DNA from: Marinobacterium nitratireducens
GTDB lineage: Bacteria; Pseudomonadota; Gammaproteobacteria; Pseudomonadales; Balneatricaceae
NCBI RefSeq assembly: GCF_014645375.1
Contig: NZ_BMLT01000014.1
Span: 36,420 to 100,419, forward strand
DNA length: 64,000 nucleotides
Direction: 5' to 3'
Shown: piece after piece, positions 1 to 8,952 of the stretch
Numbering within the stretch: position 1 is the stretch's first letter
Layout: every line of letters begins with the position of its first letter
The notes under the pieces: generated by a model
The model's input: only the letters and a program-made list of their open reading frames with translations
The model's database searches: none
What the model was told of the DNA's origin: nothing
Made by a program: the position numbers and the translations under genes

Positions 1-250
1 AGCTCCGGAACGCTTTTTGTTTTCAGCTCGGTAAGATTCATATGCTTTGGAAAAGGGGTCAAGGAGACCGTTGAGGGTGGAAAACGGGAGAAAATCAGGA
101 ATATCGACTGGGATTCGGAAGCTTGTCAGGGGGGCGACAAGTACCCAGCAGTCGCAAACAATATAAAGGCTTGAATCGCGACTGTCCAGACTGGAGGGAA
201 AGAAAATACCCGGCCGGGGGTGGACGGCTTCCTTCCCTCCTCTCCTGTTA
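1..250. other. Non-coding stretch downstream of trxA
   Basis: No convincing reading frame is visible here. The stretch lies downstream of trxA on the minus strand. In many gammaproteobacteria rho follows trxA after a long leader, so this could be the start of such a leader. The rho gene itself would be outside the window, so this is only an expectation. No clear intrinsic terminator was found. Confidence 0.4.
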
Positions 251-577
251 TCAGAGGTTGGCGTCGATGAAGGCCGCCAGCTGAGACTTCGACAGGGCAC
301 CGACCTTGGTGGCTTCGACGTTACCGCCCTTGAACAGCATCAGGGTCGGGATACCGCGAATACCGAATTTCGGCGGAGTCTCATTATTCTCATCGATGTT
401 GAGCTTGCAGACTTTCAGCTTGCCTTCGTAATCCTTGGCAATCTCTTCCAGCACCGGGGCAATCATCTTGCAGGGACCGCACCACTCAGCCCAGTAATCA
501 ACCAGTACCGCGCTCTCTGCTTTGAGCACTTCCTCTTCGAAAGATGCATCGGTGACGTTAACGATGTTTTCGCTCAT
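251..577 (-). CDS. trxA: Thioredoxin 1 (TrxA)
   Basis: This is a small cytosolic dithiol-disulfide oxidoreductase, kept reduced by thioredoxin reductase, that serves ribonucleotide reductase, methionine sulfoxide reductase and general thiol repair. The active site WCGPC has its cysteines at residues 33 and 36. The buried Asp27 and the cis-proline loop GIPT (Pro77) are in the usual places. At 108 residues it is the standard length and has no signal peptide, so it is cytoplasmic. A purine-rich GGAGAAAG lies just upstream of the ATG. One extra cysteine occurs at position 57. The gene is divergent from ppx, a common arrangement in Pseudomonas relatives. Confidence 0.97.
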   Translation of the reverse strand: MSENIVNVTDASFEEEVLKAESAVLVDYWAEWCGPCKMIAPVLEEIAKDYEGKLKVCKLNIDENNETPPKFGIRGIPTLMLFKGGNVEATKVGALSKSQLAAFIDANL

Positions 578-870
578 TGGGTTCTTTCTCCAAACACACA
601 GGGTGCGTTCTGATTAGCGCTTTTGTGGAAATCGCGGGCTGGAACCTCCTGCAATCAGGGCTCGATACACCGCGACCTCGTCAACTGGATGACGATGATA
701 CCATTGCGCCGAAAAAAAAGTGAACTCTGCGGCCAATTCGCGACCAGTTGCATCGACTGGCGCGACAAAATACTCTGACAGGCTACTGAACCAACCGGCG
801 TATTAATTCTGCAACACTCGATTAATACTCTTTATCGATTTTGGTTAAGGGAATGTAACAGGCCAGCACT

Positions 871-2385
871 ATGAATGACGCACCGGACTCCGCTCTACCT
901 GTTCAGAAGCCCTCCGAACTTGCCGCCATAGACCTGGGTTCCAACAGCTTTCACATGGTGGTTGGACAACTCCGGGATGGCGAGTTCAAACCGCTCGATA
1001 TCATGTCCGAGAAAGTGCAGCTGGCGGCCGGCCTGGACGCCGACAAACGGCTCAGCGAGGCGGCCCAGCTGCGTGGTCTGGAGTGCCTTGCCCGCTTCGC
1101 TCAGCGCGTGCGTGACCTTCCGCGGCAGTCGGTGCGCATCGTCGGAACCAACGCCCTGCGCGAGGCGGTCAACCGGCGCGAGTTTCTGGAGCGCGCCGAA
1201 GAGGTGCTGGGTACGCCGCTGGAAGTGATATCGGGCCGCGAGGAAGCGCGCCTGATTTACCTCGGCGTTTCGCAGTCGCTGCCACCGGTCGACGGCCGAC
1301 GGCTGGTGATCGATATCGGCGGCGGCAGCACCGAATTCATCGTCGGCCGCGGCGTCGCTCCACGCGAACTGGAGAGCCTGGAGATGGGGTGCGTAAGCTT
1401 CACCCAGCGCTTTTTCGCCAGCGGCGATATCAGCGAAGAAGCCTTCCAGAAGGCGACCTACGCCGCCCTTCGCGAACTGCTGTCGATCCAGAAACGTTAC
1501 CGGCGCCTCGGCTGGTCGCACTGCGTCGGCTCATCCGGCACCATCAAGGCGATACGCAACGCCTGCGTCAGCCTGGGCTACACCGAAGAACGTATCAGCG
1601 CCCAGGCGCTGCACAAGCTCAGGCAGCGTATTCTCGGCTACCGCAGAGTCGACGAAATAACGGAAGTGAAGCTCGAACGCCGGCCCGTGCTGCCGGCGGG
1701 CCTGGCCATCCTCTGCGCCGCCTTCGACTCTCTGGGGATAGACGAAATGGAATATTCCGACGGTGCTCTGCGCGAGGGACTGCTGTACGAAATGGTCGGC
1801 CGGCTGCACCATGAAGACATCCGTGAACGCAGCCTCGATGCCCTGACGCGCCGCTACCACGTCGACCGCCACCAGGCCGAACGGGTGGAACGAACCGCGC
1901 TCAGGGCGCTGGATCAGCTCCAGGCGCCCTGGCAGCTGGACCAGCCCCATCAGCGCCAGATGCTGCGCTGGGCCGCCGCCACCCACGAGGTCGGGCTGTC
2001 GCTGTCTCACTCGGGCTACCACAAGCACAGCGCTTACCTGCTGCAGTACTCCGACATGGCCGGATTTACCGACCTCGACCGCCTGCAACTGGCGCTGCTG
2101 GTGCGCAGCCACCGCCGCAAGATCCCCAAGGACGAGTTCAAGCTGCTGCCCAAGAGCAAACAGGAGACCTGTCGCCGCCTGACCGTGCTGCTGCGCCTCG
2201 CGGCCCTGCTGCACCGCAACCGCAGCAGCGCCCGCCTGCCCGAGTTTCGCCTCGAGTTCGCCGCCAAACGCCTGTACCTGAGCTTCCCCCGCGGCTGGCT
2301 CGATAACCACCCGCTCACCAAGGCCGACCTCGAGCAGGAAGCCGACTATCTCAAGGCATTCAATCTCAAGTTGCAGGTGGCGTAA
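871..2385 (+). CDS. ppx: Exopolyphosphatase (Ppx/GppA family)
   Basis: Predicted to remove terminal phosphates processively from inorganic polyphosphate, and possibly to act on pppGpp. The protein has 504 residues. The N-terminal ASKHA-fold phosphate-binding motif (AAIDLGSNSFHMVV) starts near residue 19 and the second phosphate loop DIGGGSTEF lies near residue 147. An HD-like helical C-terminal domain, typical of the long proteobacterial Ppx, runs from about residue 310. The ATG at 871 has only a weak upstream ribosome site. It is divergent from trxA and convergent with pckA, with a shared terminator between them. Ppx and GppA are hard to separate by eye; length and trxA linkage favour Ppx. 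Confidence 0.93.
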   Translation: MNDAPDSALPVQKPSELAAIDLGSNSFHMVVGQLRDGEFKPLDIMSEKVQLAAGLDADKRLSEAAQLRGLECLARFAQRVRDLPRQSVRIVGTNALREAVNRREFLERAEEVLGTPLEVISGREEARLIYLGVSQSLPPVDGRRLVIDIGGGSTEFIVGRGVAPRELESLEMGCVSFTQRFFASGDISEEAFQKATYAALRELLSIQKRYRRLGWSHCVGSSGTIKAIRNACVSLGYTEERISAQALHKLRQRILGYRRVDEITEVKLERRPVLPAGLAILCAAFDSLGIDEMEYSDGALREGLLYEMVGRLHHEDIRERSLDALTRRYHVDRHQAERVERTALRALDQLQAPWQLDQPHQRQMLRWAAATHEVGLSLSHSGYHKHSAYLLQYSDMAGFTDLDRLQLALLVRSHRRKIPKDEFKLLPKSKQETCRRLTVLLRLAALLHRNRSSARLPEFRLEFAAKRLYLSFPRGWLDNHPLTKADLEQEADYLKAFNLKLQVA

Positions 2386-2403
2386 CGGGCCGCCCGGCAT
2401 ACA

Positions 2404-2459
2404 GGGTGACGGGTGACGGGTGACGGGTGACGGGTGACGGGTGACGGGTGACGGGTGAC
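2404..2459. repeat. Tandem array of the heptamer GGGTGAC (8 copies)
   Basis: Eight head-to-tail perfect copies of the 7-bp unit GGGTGAC follow the ppx stop codon and precede the shared terminator. The array is in non-coding DNA. Related GTGA/TCAC-type short arrays occur at 20227-20258 and 38071-38098. Confidence 0.95.
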
Positions 2460-2485
2460 AAGTTACGCGTAACGATCTTTCAGAT

Positions 2486-2526
2486 CCAAAAAACCCGCAG
2501 AGACTCAGGTCACTGCGGGTTTTTTT
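2486..2526. terminator. Bidirectional intrinsic terminator between ppx and pckA
   Basis: The stem AAACCCGCAG pairs with CTGCGGGTTT. It is followed by a T run on the plus strand and preceded by an A run that serves as the U tract for the minus strand. It sits between the convergent ppx and pckA genes and can serve both. Confidence 0.9.
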
Positions 2527-2548
2527 AGCCTGTACAGCGCTTAAAGCC

Positions 2549-4096
2549 TTACTGCTTCGGGCCTGCCGCGACGATCGACTCGGACACGCCTTCGAACTTC
2601 TTGAAGTTCTCGACGAACTGACCGATCAGGTCCTTGGCGGTGGCGTCGTAGGCGCCCTTGTCGCTCCAGGTGTTGCGCGGGTTCAGCAGCTTGGTGTCGA
2701 CGCCCGGTACCGACTTCGGCACCTCGAGGTTGAGCCCTTCCAGTGACTCGGTCTCGATATCGACCAGAGCACCGCTCTGGATTGCCGAAATGATGCTGCG
2801 GGTAGTCGGAATGCTGAAACGCTCGCCGCTACCGTAGGAACCGCCGGTCCAGCCGGTGTTGACCAGGTAGACGCGGGAGCCGAACTCCTCGATACGCTTG
2901 ATCAGCAGGTCCGCGTAAACGCGGGCCGGGCGCGGGAAGAACGGCGCGCCGAAGCAGGTGGAGAAGGTCGACTTGATGCCGGGACCTGCGCCAACTTCGG
3001 TCGAACCCACCAGCGCGGTGTAACCGGACAGGAAGTGATACGCCGCCGCTTCCTTGCTCAGGATCGACACCGGCGGCAGTACGCCGGTCAGGTCGCAGGT
3101 CAGGAAGATAATGGCGTCCGGCTCATCGCCCATGTTGGTGGCGGAGCGCTTTTCAACGTGCTCGAGCGGGTAGGCGCAACGGCCGTTTTCGGTCAGCGAT
3201 ACGTCGTTGTAGTCGGCGTGGCGCTTGCCGTCCAGCTTGACGTTTTCGACGATGGCACCGAAACGGATAGCGTCCCAGATGATCGGCTCGTTCTTCTTGC
3301 TCAGGTTGATGGTTTTGGCATAGCAGCCGCCTTCGATATTGAAGACGACGCCCTTGCCCCAACCGTGCTCGTCATCGCCGATCAGGTAACGTTCAGGGTC
3401 GGCCGACAGCGTGGTCTTGCCGGTACCGGACAGGCCGAAGAACAGAGTGGTGCTGCCATCTTCGCCGATATTGGCCGAGCAGTGCATCGGCAGGACATCC
3501 TTTTCCGGCAGCAGGAAGTTCTGCACCGAGAACATCGCCTTCTTCATTTCACCGGCGTAACGCATGCCGGCGATCAGCACCTTGCGCTTGGCGAAGTTGA
3601 GGATGACGCAGCCATCGGTGTTGGTGCCGTCGCGCTCCGGATCGCAAGGGAAGCCGGCGACATTGAGGATCTGCCACTCTTCCTTGGACTTGGGATTGTA
3701 ATCGTGCGGACGGATGAAAAGATTCTGGCCAAAGAGATTCTGCCACGCAGTCTCGGTGGTCATTTTGACCGGCAGGTAGTGGCTGTGGTCGGCCCCGACG
3801 TGGACGTGGGAGACGAAGCTCTCGCGGCCGGCCAGGTAGTCCTCAACGCGCTCCCAGAGGGCATCGAATTTGTCCGCGTCGAACGGACGGTTGATATTGC
3901 CCCAGTCGATCTCGTCAGCGGTACTCGGTTCCTTGACGATAAAACGGTCCATCGGCGAGCGCCCGGTGCGCTTACCAGTGGTGACGACAAGCGCGCCGGT
4001 GTCGGCCAGCTGGCCCTCACCACGTGCGATTGCCTGTTCAACCAGTTCCGCCCGGCTCAGGTTGAGGTGTACGGTATTCTCAGTTTCTTTGGTCAT
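2549..4096 (-). CDS. pckA: Phosphoenolpyruvate carboxykinase (ATP)
   Basis: Converts oxaloacetate plus ATP to phosphoenolpyruvate and CO2, the first committed step of gluconeogenesis from C4 acids. The P-loop GLSGTGKTT lies near residue 225, followed by the LIGDDEHGW metal-binding segment, both signatures of the ATP-dependent family. The length of 515 residues is normal for the family. The product is cytosolic. It lies upstream of no other gene on its strand before the terminator, so it is probably monocistronic. The function fits with the C4-dicarboxylate TRAP system at 22-29 kb, because imported succinate or malate would need this enzyme for sugar synthesis. Confidence 0.97.
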   Translation of the reverse strand: MTKETENTVHLNLSRAELVEQAIARGEGQLADTGALVVTTGKRTGRSPMDRFIVKEPSTADEIDWGNINRPFDADKFDALWERVEDYLAGRESFVSHVHVGADHSHYLPVKMTTETAWQNLFGQNLFIRPHDYNPKSKEEWQILNVAGFPCDPERDGTNTDGCVILNFAKRKVLIAGMRYAGEMKKAMFSVQNFLLPEKDVLPMHCSANIGEDGSTTLFFGLSGTGKTTLSADPERYLIGDDEHGWGKGVVFNIEGGCYAKTINLSKKNEPIIWDAIRFGAIVENVKLDGKRHADYNDVSLTENGRCAYPLEHVEKRSATNMGDEPDAIIFLTCDLTGVLPPVSILSKEAAAYHFLSGYTALVGSTEVGAGPGIKSTFSTCFGAPFFPRPARVYADLLIKRIEEFGSRVYLVNTGWTGGSYGSGERFSIPTTRSIISAIQSGALVDIETESLEGLNLEVPKSVPGVDTKLLNPRNTWSDKGAYDATAKDLIGQFVENFKKFEGVSESIVAAGPKQ

Positions 4097-4264
4097 TACT
4101 GGATTCCCTTGGCATAGGCGCCAATAACGTTACCTGTCTTGCAGATGAAAGACCCTAGTGCGCGCCCCTTTCGCTTTATCGTGCTTTTTCAGGGGAGGCG
4201 AATTATCGCACAAAAATTAACAGCCTTACCACCGGTCCTCGGGCCGTGCCCTCCCGCGCCCGGT

Positions 4265-5137
4265 TTAGTGCAACTGATCCGAGCGCGGAACATTGGCAGA
4301 ATTGGAAAACATGGTTCGGATATCGGCCGCGTCGAAACCGTAATGCTGGTTGCAGAACTGACAGCTGACACCCACTTCGCCCTCCTCCTCGACGATCGCC
4401 AGCAGCTCTTCCTCGGTCAGGAACTGCAGGGCGTTGCCGCTGCGCTCGCGGCTGCAATCGCAGTGAAAACGCATCTTTTCCGCTTCGAACAGGCGGCAGT
4501 GTTCCTCGTGGAACATCCGGTACATCAGCGTTTCGTTGTCCAGCTGCAGCAGCTCCTCGGCCGCGAGCGTCGCTCCCAGCTGACTGATATGCGACCAGTC
4601 CTCCTCGCCGGTTCCGGCCGCCGGCATGACCTGCAGCAGAAAACCCGCCGCACGCTGGCCGTCCGCCGCCAGGTGCACCTGCGTCGGCAGCTGTTCCGAC
4701 TGGCCGAAGTATCCCTCCAGGCAGCTCGCCAGCGTATCGCCCTCGAGCGGCACCACGCCCTGATAGCGGCGTCCCTGATCCGGCTCGATGGTCAGCGCCA
4801 GGCGGCCATTCTTGAGCAGCTGAGAGAAAGGCACGTCCTCGGGGACCTCGCCTTCAAAGCGGGCCAGCGCCCTCAGGTCGTGCTGATGGCTGCACTCCGC
4901 CATCAGCATCGACAGCGCGCCGTCACCGGCCGCCTGCAGTACCAGCCGTCCGTCGAACTTCAGCGTCGAGGCAAGCAGACTGACCGCCGCCAGCATTTCA
5001 CCGAGCACACGCTGCACCACCGGCGGATAGTCGTGGCGCTCGAGCACCTGCAGGTAGGATTCTTCCAGGCCCACCAGGACGCCACGGATATCGAGTTTCT
5101 CAAACAGCACACGCTGTATCTGATCGGGATTGCTCAT
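4265..5137 (-). CDS. hslO: Redox-regulated chaperone Hsp33
   Basis: Cytosolic holdase activated by oxidative unfolding. The 290-residue protein carries the four-cysteine zinc site at its C-terminus: CDC near residue 233 and CQFC near residue 266. These cysteines release zinc and form disulfides under peroxide or hypochlorite stress. The ATG at 5137 gives the expected N-terminus. It follows yrfG and hslR on the same strand, the same order as in E. coli. A palindromic repeat of about 72 bp separates it from hslR and may lower transcriptional coupling. Confidence 0.95.
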   Translation of the reverse strand: MSNPDQIQRVLFEKLDIRGVLVGLEESYLQVLERHDYPPVVQRVLGEMLAAVSLLASTLKFDGRLVLQAAGDGALSMLMAECSHQHDLRALARFEGEVPEDVPFSQLLKNGRLALTIEPDQGRRYQGVVPLEGDTLASCLEGYFGQSEQLPTQVHLAADGQRAAGFLLQVMPAAGTGEEDWSHISQLGATLAAEELLQLDNETLMYRMFHEEHCRLFEAEKMRFHCDCSRERSGNALQFLTEEELLAIVEEEGEVGVSCQFCNQHYGFDAADIRTMFSNSANVPRSDQLH

Positions 5138-5222
5138 CGGTATTCATCTCACGGGAGGGCACTGGCAACCGCCGCGCCGGCAGGTAACGTTTGGAGGGGA
5201 GTTTAACATGTATGGAAAGGGG

Positions 5223-5294
5223 GTAGGATGGGTGAAGCCGCCACGGGCACGGCATTATATACCTGAGTGGTGGTCACCGGCGGCGTAACCCATC
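5223..5294. repeat. GGATGGGT-type palindromic intergenic repeat
   Basis: One edge reads TAGGATGGGT followed by AGCCGCC. The other edge reads GGCGGCGTAACCCATC, so the ends are inverted repeats enclosing about 40 bp. The same edges recur at 36171-36243 and, inverted, at 36347-36420. It lies between hslR and hslO. Confidence 0.8.
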
Positions 5295-5342
5295 ATTGGC
5301 CCGACTGATCAATGCAAGTGCCTGCCTGGCAGCCCAAGGCCA

Positions 5343-5738
5343 TTACCATTGGTCCTTGAAACCGCGGATCTGGCGCCGGTCCTTCTTGTTGGGCCGGTGG
5401 CGCGGATTAAGACTGCTGCCGCCAAGCGCCTTGCGTTCCGCTGCGGCTTTCTCGCGCCGCTCGATGCTGGCTTCGGTTTCGCGGTACAGCAACTGCGCTT
5501 GCGGAGCGCCGCGACGCTGATCGGAGACTTGCAGCACCTCGACCTCCCGCTCGTCGAAGCCTTGGCGAATCTGCAGCAGCGCGCCGACTTCGACGATCTT
5601 GCTGCACTTGCTGCGCTGGCCGTTGTAATGCACCTTGCCGCCTTCGATCATGTCCTTGGCGATCGCGCGGGTACGGTAGAACCGGGCCGCCCAGAGCCAT
5701 TTGTCCAGCCGGACCTTGTCTTCTCGGGACTCACTCAT
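5343..5738 (-). CDS. hslR: Heat-shock protein Hsp15 (S4-domain RNA-binding protein)
   Basis: Hsp15 binds stalled 50S subunits carrying a peptidyl-tRNA and helps recycle them after heat shock. The 131-residue protein opens with a typical S4 domain (RLDKWLWAARFYRTR at about residues 10-24, then GGKVHYNG). It ends in a very basic tail rich in Arg and Lys, as in E. coli Hsp15. The gene lies 39 bp downstream of the yrfG-type nucleotidase on the same strand, a conserved arrangement. Confidence 0.94.
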   Translation of the reverse strand: MSESREDKVRLDKWLWAARFYRTRAIAKDMIEGGKVHYNGQRSKCSKIVEVGALLQIRQGFDEREVEVLQVSDQRRGAPQAQLLYRETEASIERREKAAAERKALGGSSLNPRHRPNKKDRRQIRGFKDQW

Positions 5739-5777
5739 CGAACTGAAAACCTTTTGAATCGGGTAACGGGACGGTTG

Positions 5778-6446
5778 TCACTGCCCGCCACCGTCAACGG
5801 GAAAGAGATCGTCGAAACTGTCGATGGCCCGGAACTCATCGATGCTGCGCGGCGCCGCCTGGCTGTCGGGCTGCACAATCGACAGCAGATAACCGATACC
5901 GTACCGCTGCGCCGACCGCAGCACCGGCAGGCTGTCATCCACCAGCAGGGTTCTGGCGGGATTGAACGGTTCGATTTCCTGCAGCCGCTGCCAGAAAGCC
6001 ACATCTTCCTTCGGCAGCCCGAAGTCGTGCGAGCAGACGATGGCGTCGACCCGCTGGTCGAGGCCGGTTTCCTGCAGTTTGAGACCGAGGCTGCCGCGGT
6101 GGGCATTGGTGACGATGACCGATCGCATGCCCTGCCGACGCAGCCGCACAAGAAAGTCTTTCACCTGCGGCCGGAAGGCAATGCGCCCGGCGACTTCGTG
6201 CTTGAGCGCGGTGATATCGACCCCCAGCTGCTCGCTCCAGTAGTCGAGGCAATACCAGTTGAGCGTGCCCTGCTCGCGTATGATACGCTGATGCAGCCAT
6301 TCCCGGGCCGCCTGCGGTTCCAGCTGGTGCAGCTCGGCGTAGCGCTGCGGCAGATGCTCGAGCCAGAAGTAGGAATCGAAATGAAGATCCAGCAGGGTGC
6401 CGTCCATATCGAGCAGGACGGTATCGATATTGCGCCAGTCAAGCAT
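5778..6446 (-). CDS. yrfG: GMP/IMP nucleotidase (HAD superfamily, YrfG)
   Basis: Predicted to dephosphorylate purine mononucleotides. HAD motif I is DMDGTLLD near residue 13, with the nucleophile and acid/base aspartates. The motif II threonine is in VIVTNAHRG, and motif IV is in LLVDDSLPVL near residue 168. The length of 222 residues matches E. coli YrfG. It is first in the yrfG-hslR-hslO run and is divergent from nudE, an order shared with enterobacteria. Confidence 0.92.
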   Translation of the reverse strand: MLDWRNIDTVLLDMDGTLLDLHFDSYFWLEHLPQRYAELHQLEPQAAREWLHQRIIREQGTLNWYCLDYWSEQLGVDITALKHEVAGRIAFRPQVKDFLVRLRRQGMRSVIVTNAHRGSLGLKLQETGLDQRVDAIVCSHDFGLPKEDVAFWQRLQEIEPFNPARTLLVDDSLPVLRSAQRYGIGYLLSIVQPDSQAAPRSIDEFRAIDSFDDLFPVDGGGQ

Positions 6447-6543
6447 TGGGCGGTGATATCCGGGTCAGTGTACAGCTTTGGAACCTGCAAGCTTTACACC
6501 ACTGTAACACCAGAGACGCTTGGCAGATTCCCGGAGATTCAGT

Positions 6544-7107
6544 ATGCCCGTAAAGCCTGAGATTTTGAAGGTTTCCACCGTCGCGCGCAGCCGCCTCTTC
6601 CATGTCGAGACGCTGCAGCTGCGCTTTTCCAACGGTGTCGAACGCACTTACGAGCGGCTTGCCAGCCGGGGCCGCGGCGCGGTGATGATCGTGCCGGTAC
6701 TCGAGTCCGGCGAGGTGATCCTGATCCGCGAATACGCCGCCGGTCTCGAGGATTACACCCTGACCCTCCCCAAGGGACTGATCGATCCGGGCGAAAACGC
6801 CCAGCAGGCGGCTCACCGGGAGTTGCAGGAGGAAGCGGGGTTCGGCACCCGCCGGCTCGATCATCTCAAGCAGATGACCGGCGCGCCCAACTATATGGGC
6901 CATCGCATGGAGGTACTGCTGGCACGGGACCTGTACCCGAGCCGCCTCGAAGGAGACGAGCCCGAGCCGCTGGAGCTGGTGCACTGGCCGCTGGCGGATC
7001 TCGAGACGCTGATTGAGCGCGAGGAGTTCAGCGAGGGACGCGCCATCGCCGCCCTGTATATGGCGCGCACCTTTCTCGGCAAAGAGCCCGGCGACCAAAA
7101 CCGCTGA
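6544..7107 (+). CDS. nudE: ADP compounds hydrolase NudE (Nudix)
   Basis: Hydrolyses ADP-ribose, Ap3A, NADH and similar ADP compounds. The Nudix box starts at GLIDPGE near residue 81 and continues through the REXXEE core (RELQEEAGF), so the metal-binding glutamates are present. I chose the ATG at 6544 over an upstream TTG at 6520 because CCGGAG lies 7 bases before it. The product is then 187 residues, close to E. coli NudE. It is divergent from yrfG, the conserved arrangement. Confidence 0.94.
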   Translation: MPVKPEILKVSTVARSRLFHVETLQLRFSNGVERTYERLASRGRGAVMIVPVLESGEVILIREYAAGLEDYTLTLPKGLIDPGENAQQAAHRELQEEAGFGTRRLDHLKQMTGAPNYMGHRMEVLLARDLYPSRLEGDEPEPLELVHWPLADLETLIEREEFSEGRAIAALYMARTFLGKEPGDQNR

Positions 7108-7111
7108 CCCG

Positions 7112-7140
7112 GCCGCCGCCGGCATTGCGCCGGCGGCGGC
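7112..7140. terminator. Hairpin between convergent nudE and haloperoxidase genes
   Basis: A perfect 12-bp stem, GCCGCCGCCGGC pairing with GCCGGCGGCGGC across an ATTGC loop, fills the 38-bp gap between the two stop codons. There is no strong T tract, so it is a terminator-like structure rather than a textbook one. Confidence 0.65.
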
Positions 7141-7145
7141 TCTGG

Positions 7146-8591
7146 TCACTCGGAAACGCCACTCAGCAGCTGCATCATATAGTCGTAGGCCAGACCGCCG
7201 ATCTCATTCCCCACCGCCTGGCCGGCGGTGATCGACGCCTGGAAGTGCACCCCGCCCCAGAGCCGGCTCTGGCCGCAGTCGCGCTCGAACTGCGTCCAGG
7301 TCGGAAACTCTATCGCCAGCGGCGCCTGCGGCGTAACGCCAGGCTCGACCAGCGAGGTGCCCGCAGCCACCGGGATCGCCCAGCCCAGATCATCGTCTCC
7401 CAGATAAAGCCTGCTCGCCTCGGCATGGGCGGCGCAGAAGCTCGCCGAGGCCGACGGGTACTCCGGATGGTCGGCGACCTTAAGATAGCTGGTCCACTGC
7501 GATGCCGGCAGCTCGTCCACCGTGCCCATGCCCGGGCCGCCCCAGGCCGTCACCGGCCGGTCGCCGTAGAGGTAGCGGATGGCGCTGAAGGGCCGCACCG
7601 CGTCATAGCGGTGCTTCTCGTTCCAGATCGCGATCGCGGTGTCGAATGCCGCCATATTGGTGACGAAGTCGTACTGTACCAGTTGCTCCAGCGACAACCC
7701 CCGGGTCTGGGATGCGAAAAGCGCCGAAAAGCCGAGGCTGCGCAGCTTGTCGTCGAACAGCTCGGCGGTCATTTTCTGCAGGTCGGTCAGGTTTGCCGAA
7801 ACCGCCAGCACCTCGTCCGCCTGGGCCCGGTACGCCTGCCGGTGACTGGCGTTGCTGGCGAAGGGGACCGGCGTCTGGAACACCTGCGGGTTGTCGTAGG
7901 AATAGGGTTCTGTCTTGCGCAGCTGTGGCGTGACGAACTGCTGCACCCGGAAAATGCCGCTGCCGGAGGTCACGATCGCCGGTTGCCAGCGCGACGGGTT
8001 GCGCAACTCGTAGGCGCTGTTGACCGGAGCGTATCCGGTGTAGTCGGCATAGGGCTGGCGATTGTAGGTGCGGCCACCCTCGTCACCCAGCTGATTCATG
8101 CCGTCGCGCTCCCGCGCCGCAGCAACGGCCATCCCCGCAAGGTTGCCAATACCGATCGGGGTGTTCGGGTCCTGGCTGTCGTCGTCCGGGTCGAGACCGG
8201 CCCCGATCAACATCGCGTCCCAGGTTGCCTTGTGCTGCGGCAGCAGACTGTTGAGTACGCGGTAGGAGGCGTAAATAATCGCGACATTGCGGTTGGCATC
8301 CGTTGCCGCTTCCGGTGCCTGGCGCGGCAGGTTCGAATAGGCGCCGACAGCGGTCGGGTGGTAGGGCGCGATGGCGTCGAACCAGCTGTTGGTGACCAGC
8401 GTGGTGATTCGCAGCACCAGCGGCGCGTCACCGGCGGTCGGCGAAACCGACCCGTATATGACGGGTATCACATTCGGAATCACGACCTCTGTCGGCGCCT
8501 TGCCGGTGTTAACGTCGAAAGCAAGACCTGGCTGCGCCTGCATACTGCCGGCCAGCACCAGCAGGCAAGCTGCGCTGCGTAAGGTTTTCAT
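7146..8591 (-). CDS. Secreted vanadium-dependent haloperoxidase / PAP2-family enzyme
   Basis: The protein carries the vanadate/phosphate-binding arrangement of the haloperoxidase-PAP2 superfamily. These are KHRYDAVRP (the K-x6-RP motif), a PSASASFCAAHAE segment where PSGH is usual, and SRLWGGVHFQAS (SR-x5-H). The GH of the middle motif and the last Asp are altered. The ATG at 8591 is preferred over an ATG 15 bases upstream because the upstream one lies inside the GGAGG ribosome site. From 8591 the product begins with a signal peptide (MKTLRSAACLLVLAGSMQAQ), so it is periplasmic or secreted. It has 481 residues. Whether it oxidises halides or is a phosphatase cannot be told. It is divergent from sodB. 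Confidence 0.8.
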   Translation of the reverse strand: MKTLRSAACLLVLAGSMQAQPGLAFDVNTGKAPTEVVIPNVIPVIYGSVSPTAGDAPLVLRITTLVTNSWFDAIAPYHPTAVGAYSNLPRQAPEAATDANRNVAIIYASYRVLNSLLPQHKATWDAMLIGAGLDPDDDSQDPNTPIGIGNLAGMAVAAARERDGMNQLGDEGGRTYNRQPYADYTGYAPVNSAYELRNPSRWQPAIVTSGSGIFRVQQFVTPQLRKTEPYSYDNPQVFQTPVPFASNASHRQAYRAQADEVLAVSANLTDLQKMTAELFDDKLRSLGFSALFASQTRGLSLEQLVQYDFVTNMAAFDTAIAIWNEKHRYDAVRPFSAIRYLYGDRPVTAWGGPGMGTVDELPASQWTSYLKVADHPEYPSASASFCAAHAEASRLYLGDDDLGWAIPVAAGTSLVEPGVTPQAPLAIEFPTWTQFERDCGQSRLWGGVHFQASITAGQAVGNEIGGLAYDYMMQLLSGVSE

Positions 8592-8952
8592 CTGCAGTAC
8601 CTCCATGATTCGTCAAAGGGTCCGGCCAAGACGCTCCGGCACCCTGAAACCGCACGGAGTCGCTACTGCATTGCCCGGGGGCGGTCCCGAGAGCCTGTCG
8701 GCACCCTGCCCGCGCCGGCCACGACCCGCTTGCAGACGGCTGATCGGCGGTCATGGCTCTTAAGCAGACTAGCCTGCCCCAGGCGGCTGTCAAACGGCTG
8801 TTTGCACGCCGCCACAGGGCTCTGTAACGGCGCGCAGCAACGGCGAAAGCCACTACTTTTTGTCCCATGAAAAGGCCGGACAAGGGTGCTATAGTCTCTG
8901 CTCTGCCGAATCGACAGCTCGACAAATGTCGAATTTAAAAAGGGGATTACTT
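8592..8952. promoter_or_regulatory. Divergent control region of the haloperoxidase gene and sodB
   Basis: This 361-bp gap has no gene. A possible -10 box TATAGT is at 8890-8895 on the plus strand, with no convincing -35. A perfect palindrome, TCGACA-AA-TGTCGA, is at 8919-8932 in what would be the sodB leader, and AGGGGAT serves as the ribosome site. The palindrome could be a repressor site or part of an mRNA hairpin. The GGAGG for the minus-strand gene is at the other end. Confidence 0.45.

Noticed and set aside
2404..2459. CRISPR-like repeats
   Set aside because: The units are 7 bp and directly adjacent with no spacers. This is a simple tandem array, not a CRISPR.
4139..5206. A 355-codon plus-strand frame over hslO
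   Set aside because: Hsp33, with its zinc cysteines, is on the other strand. The alternative product has no family features.
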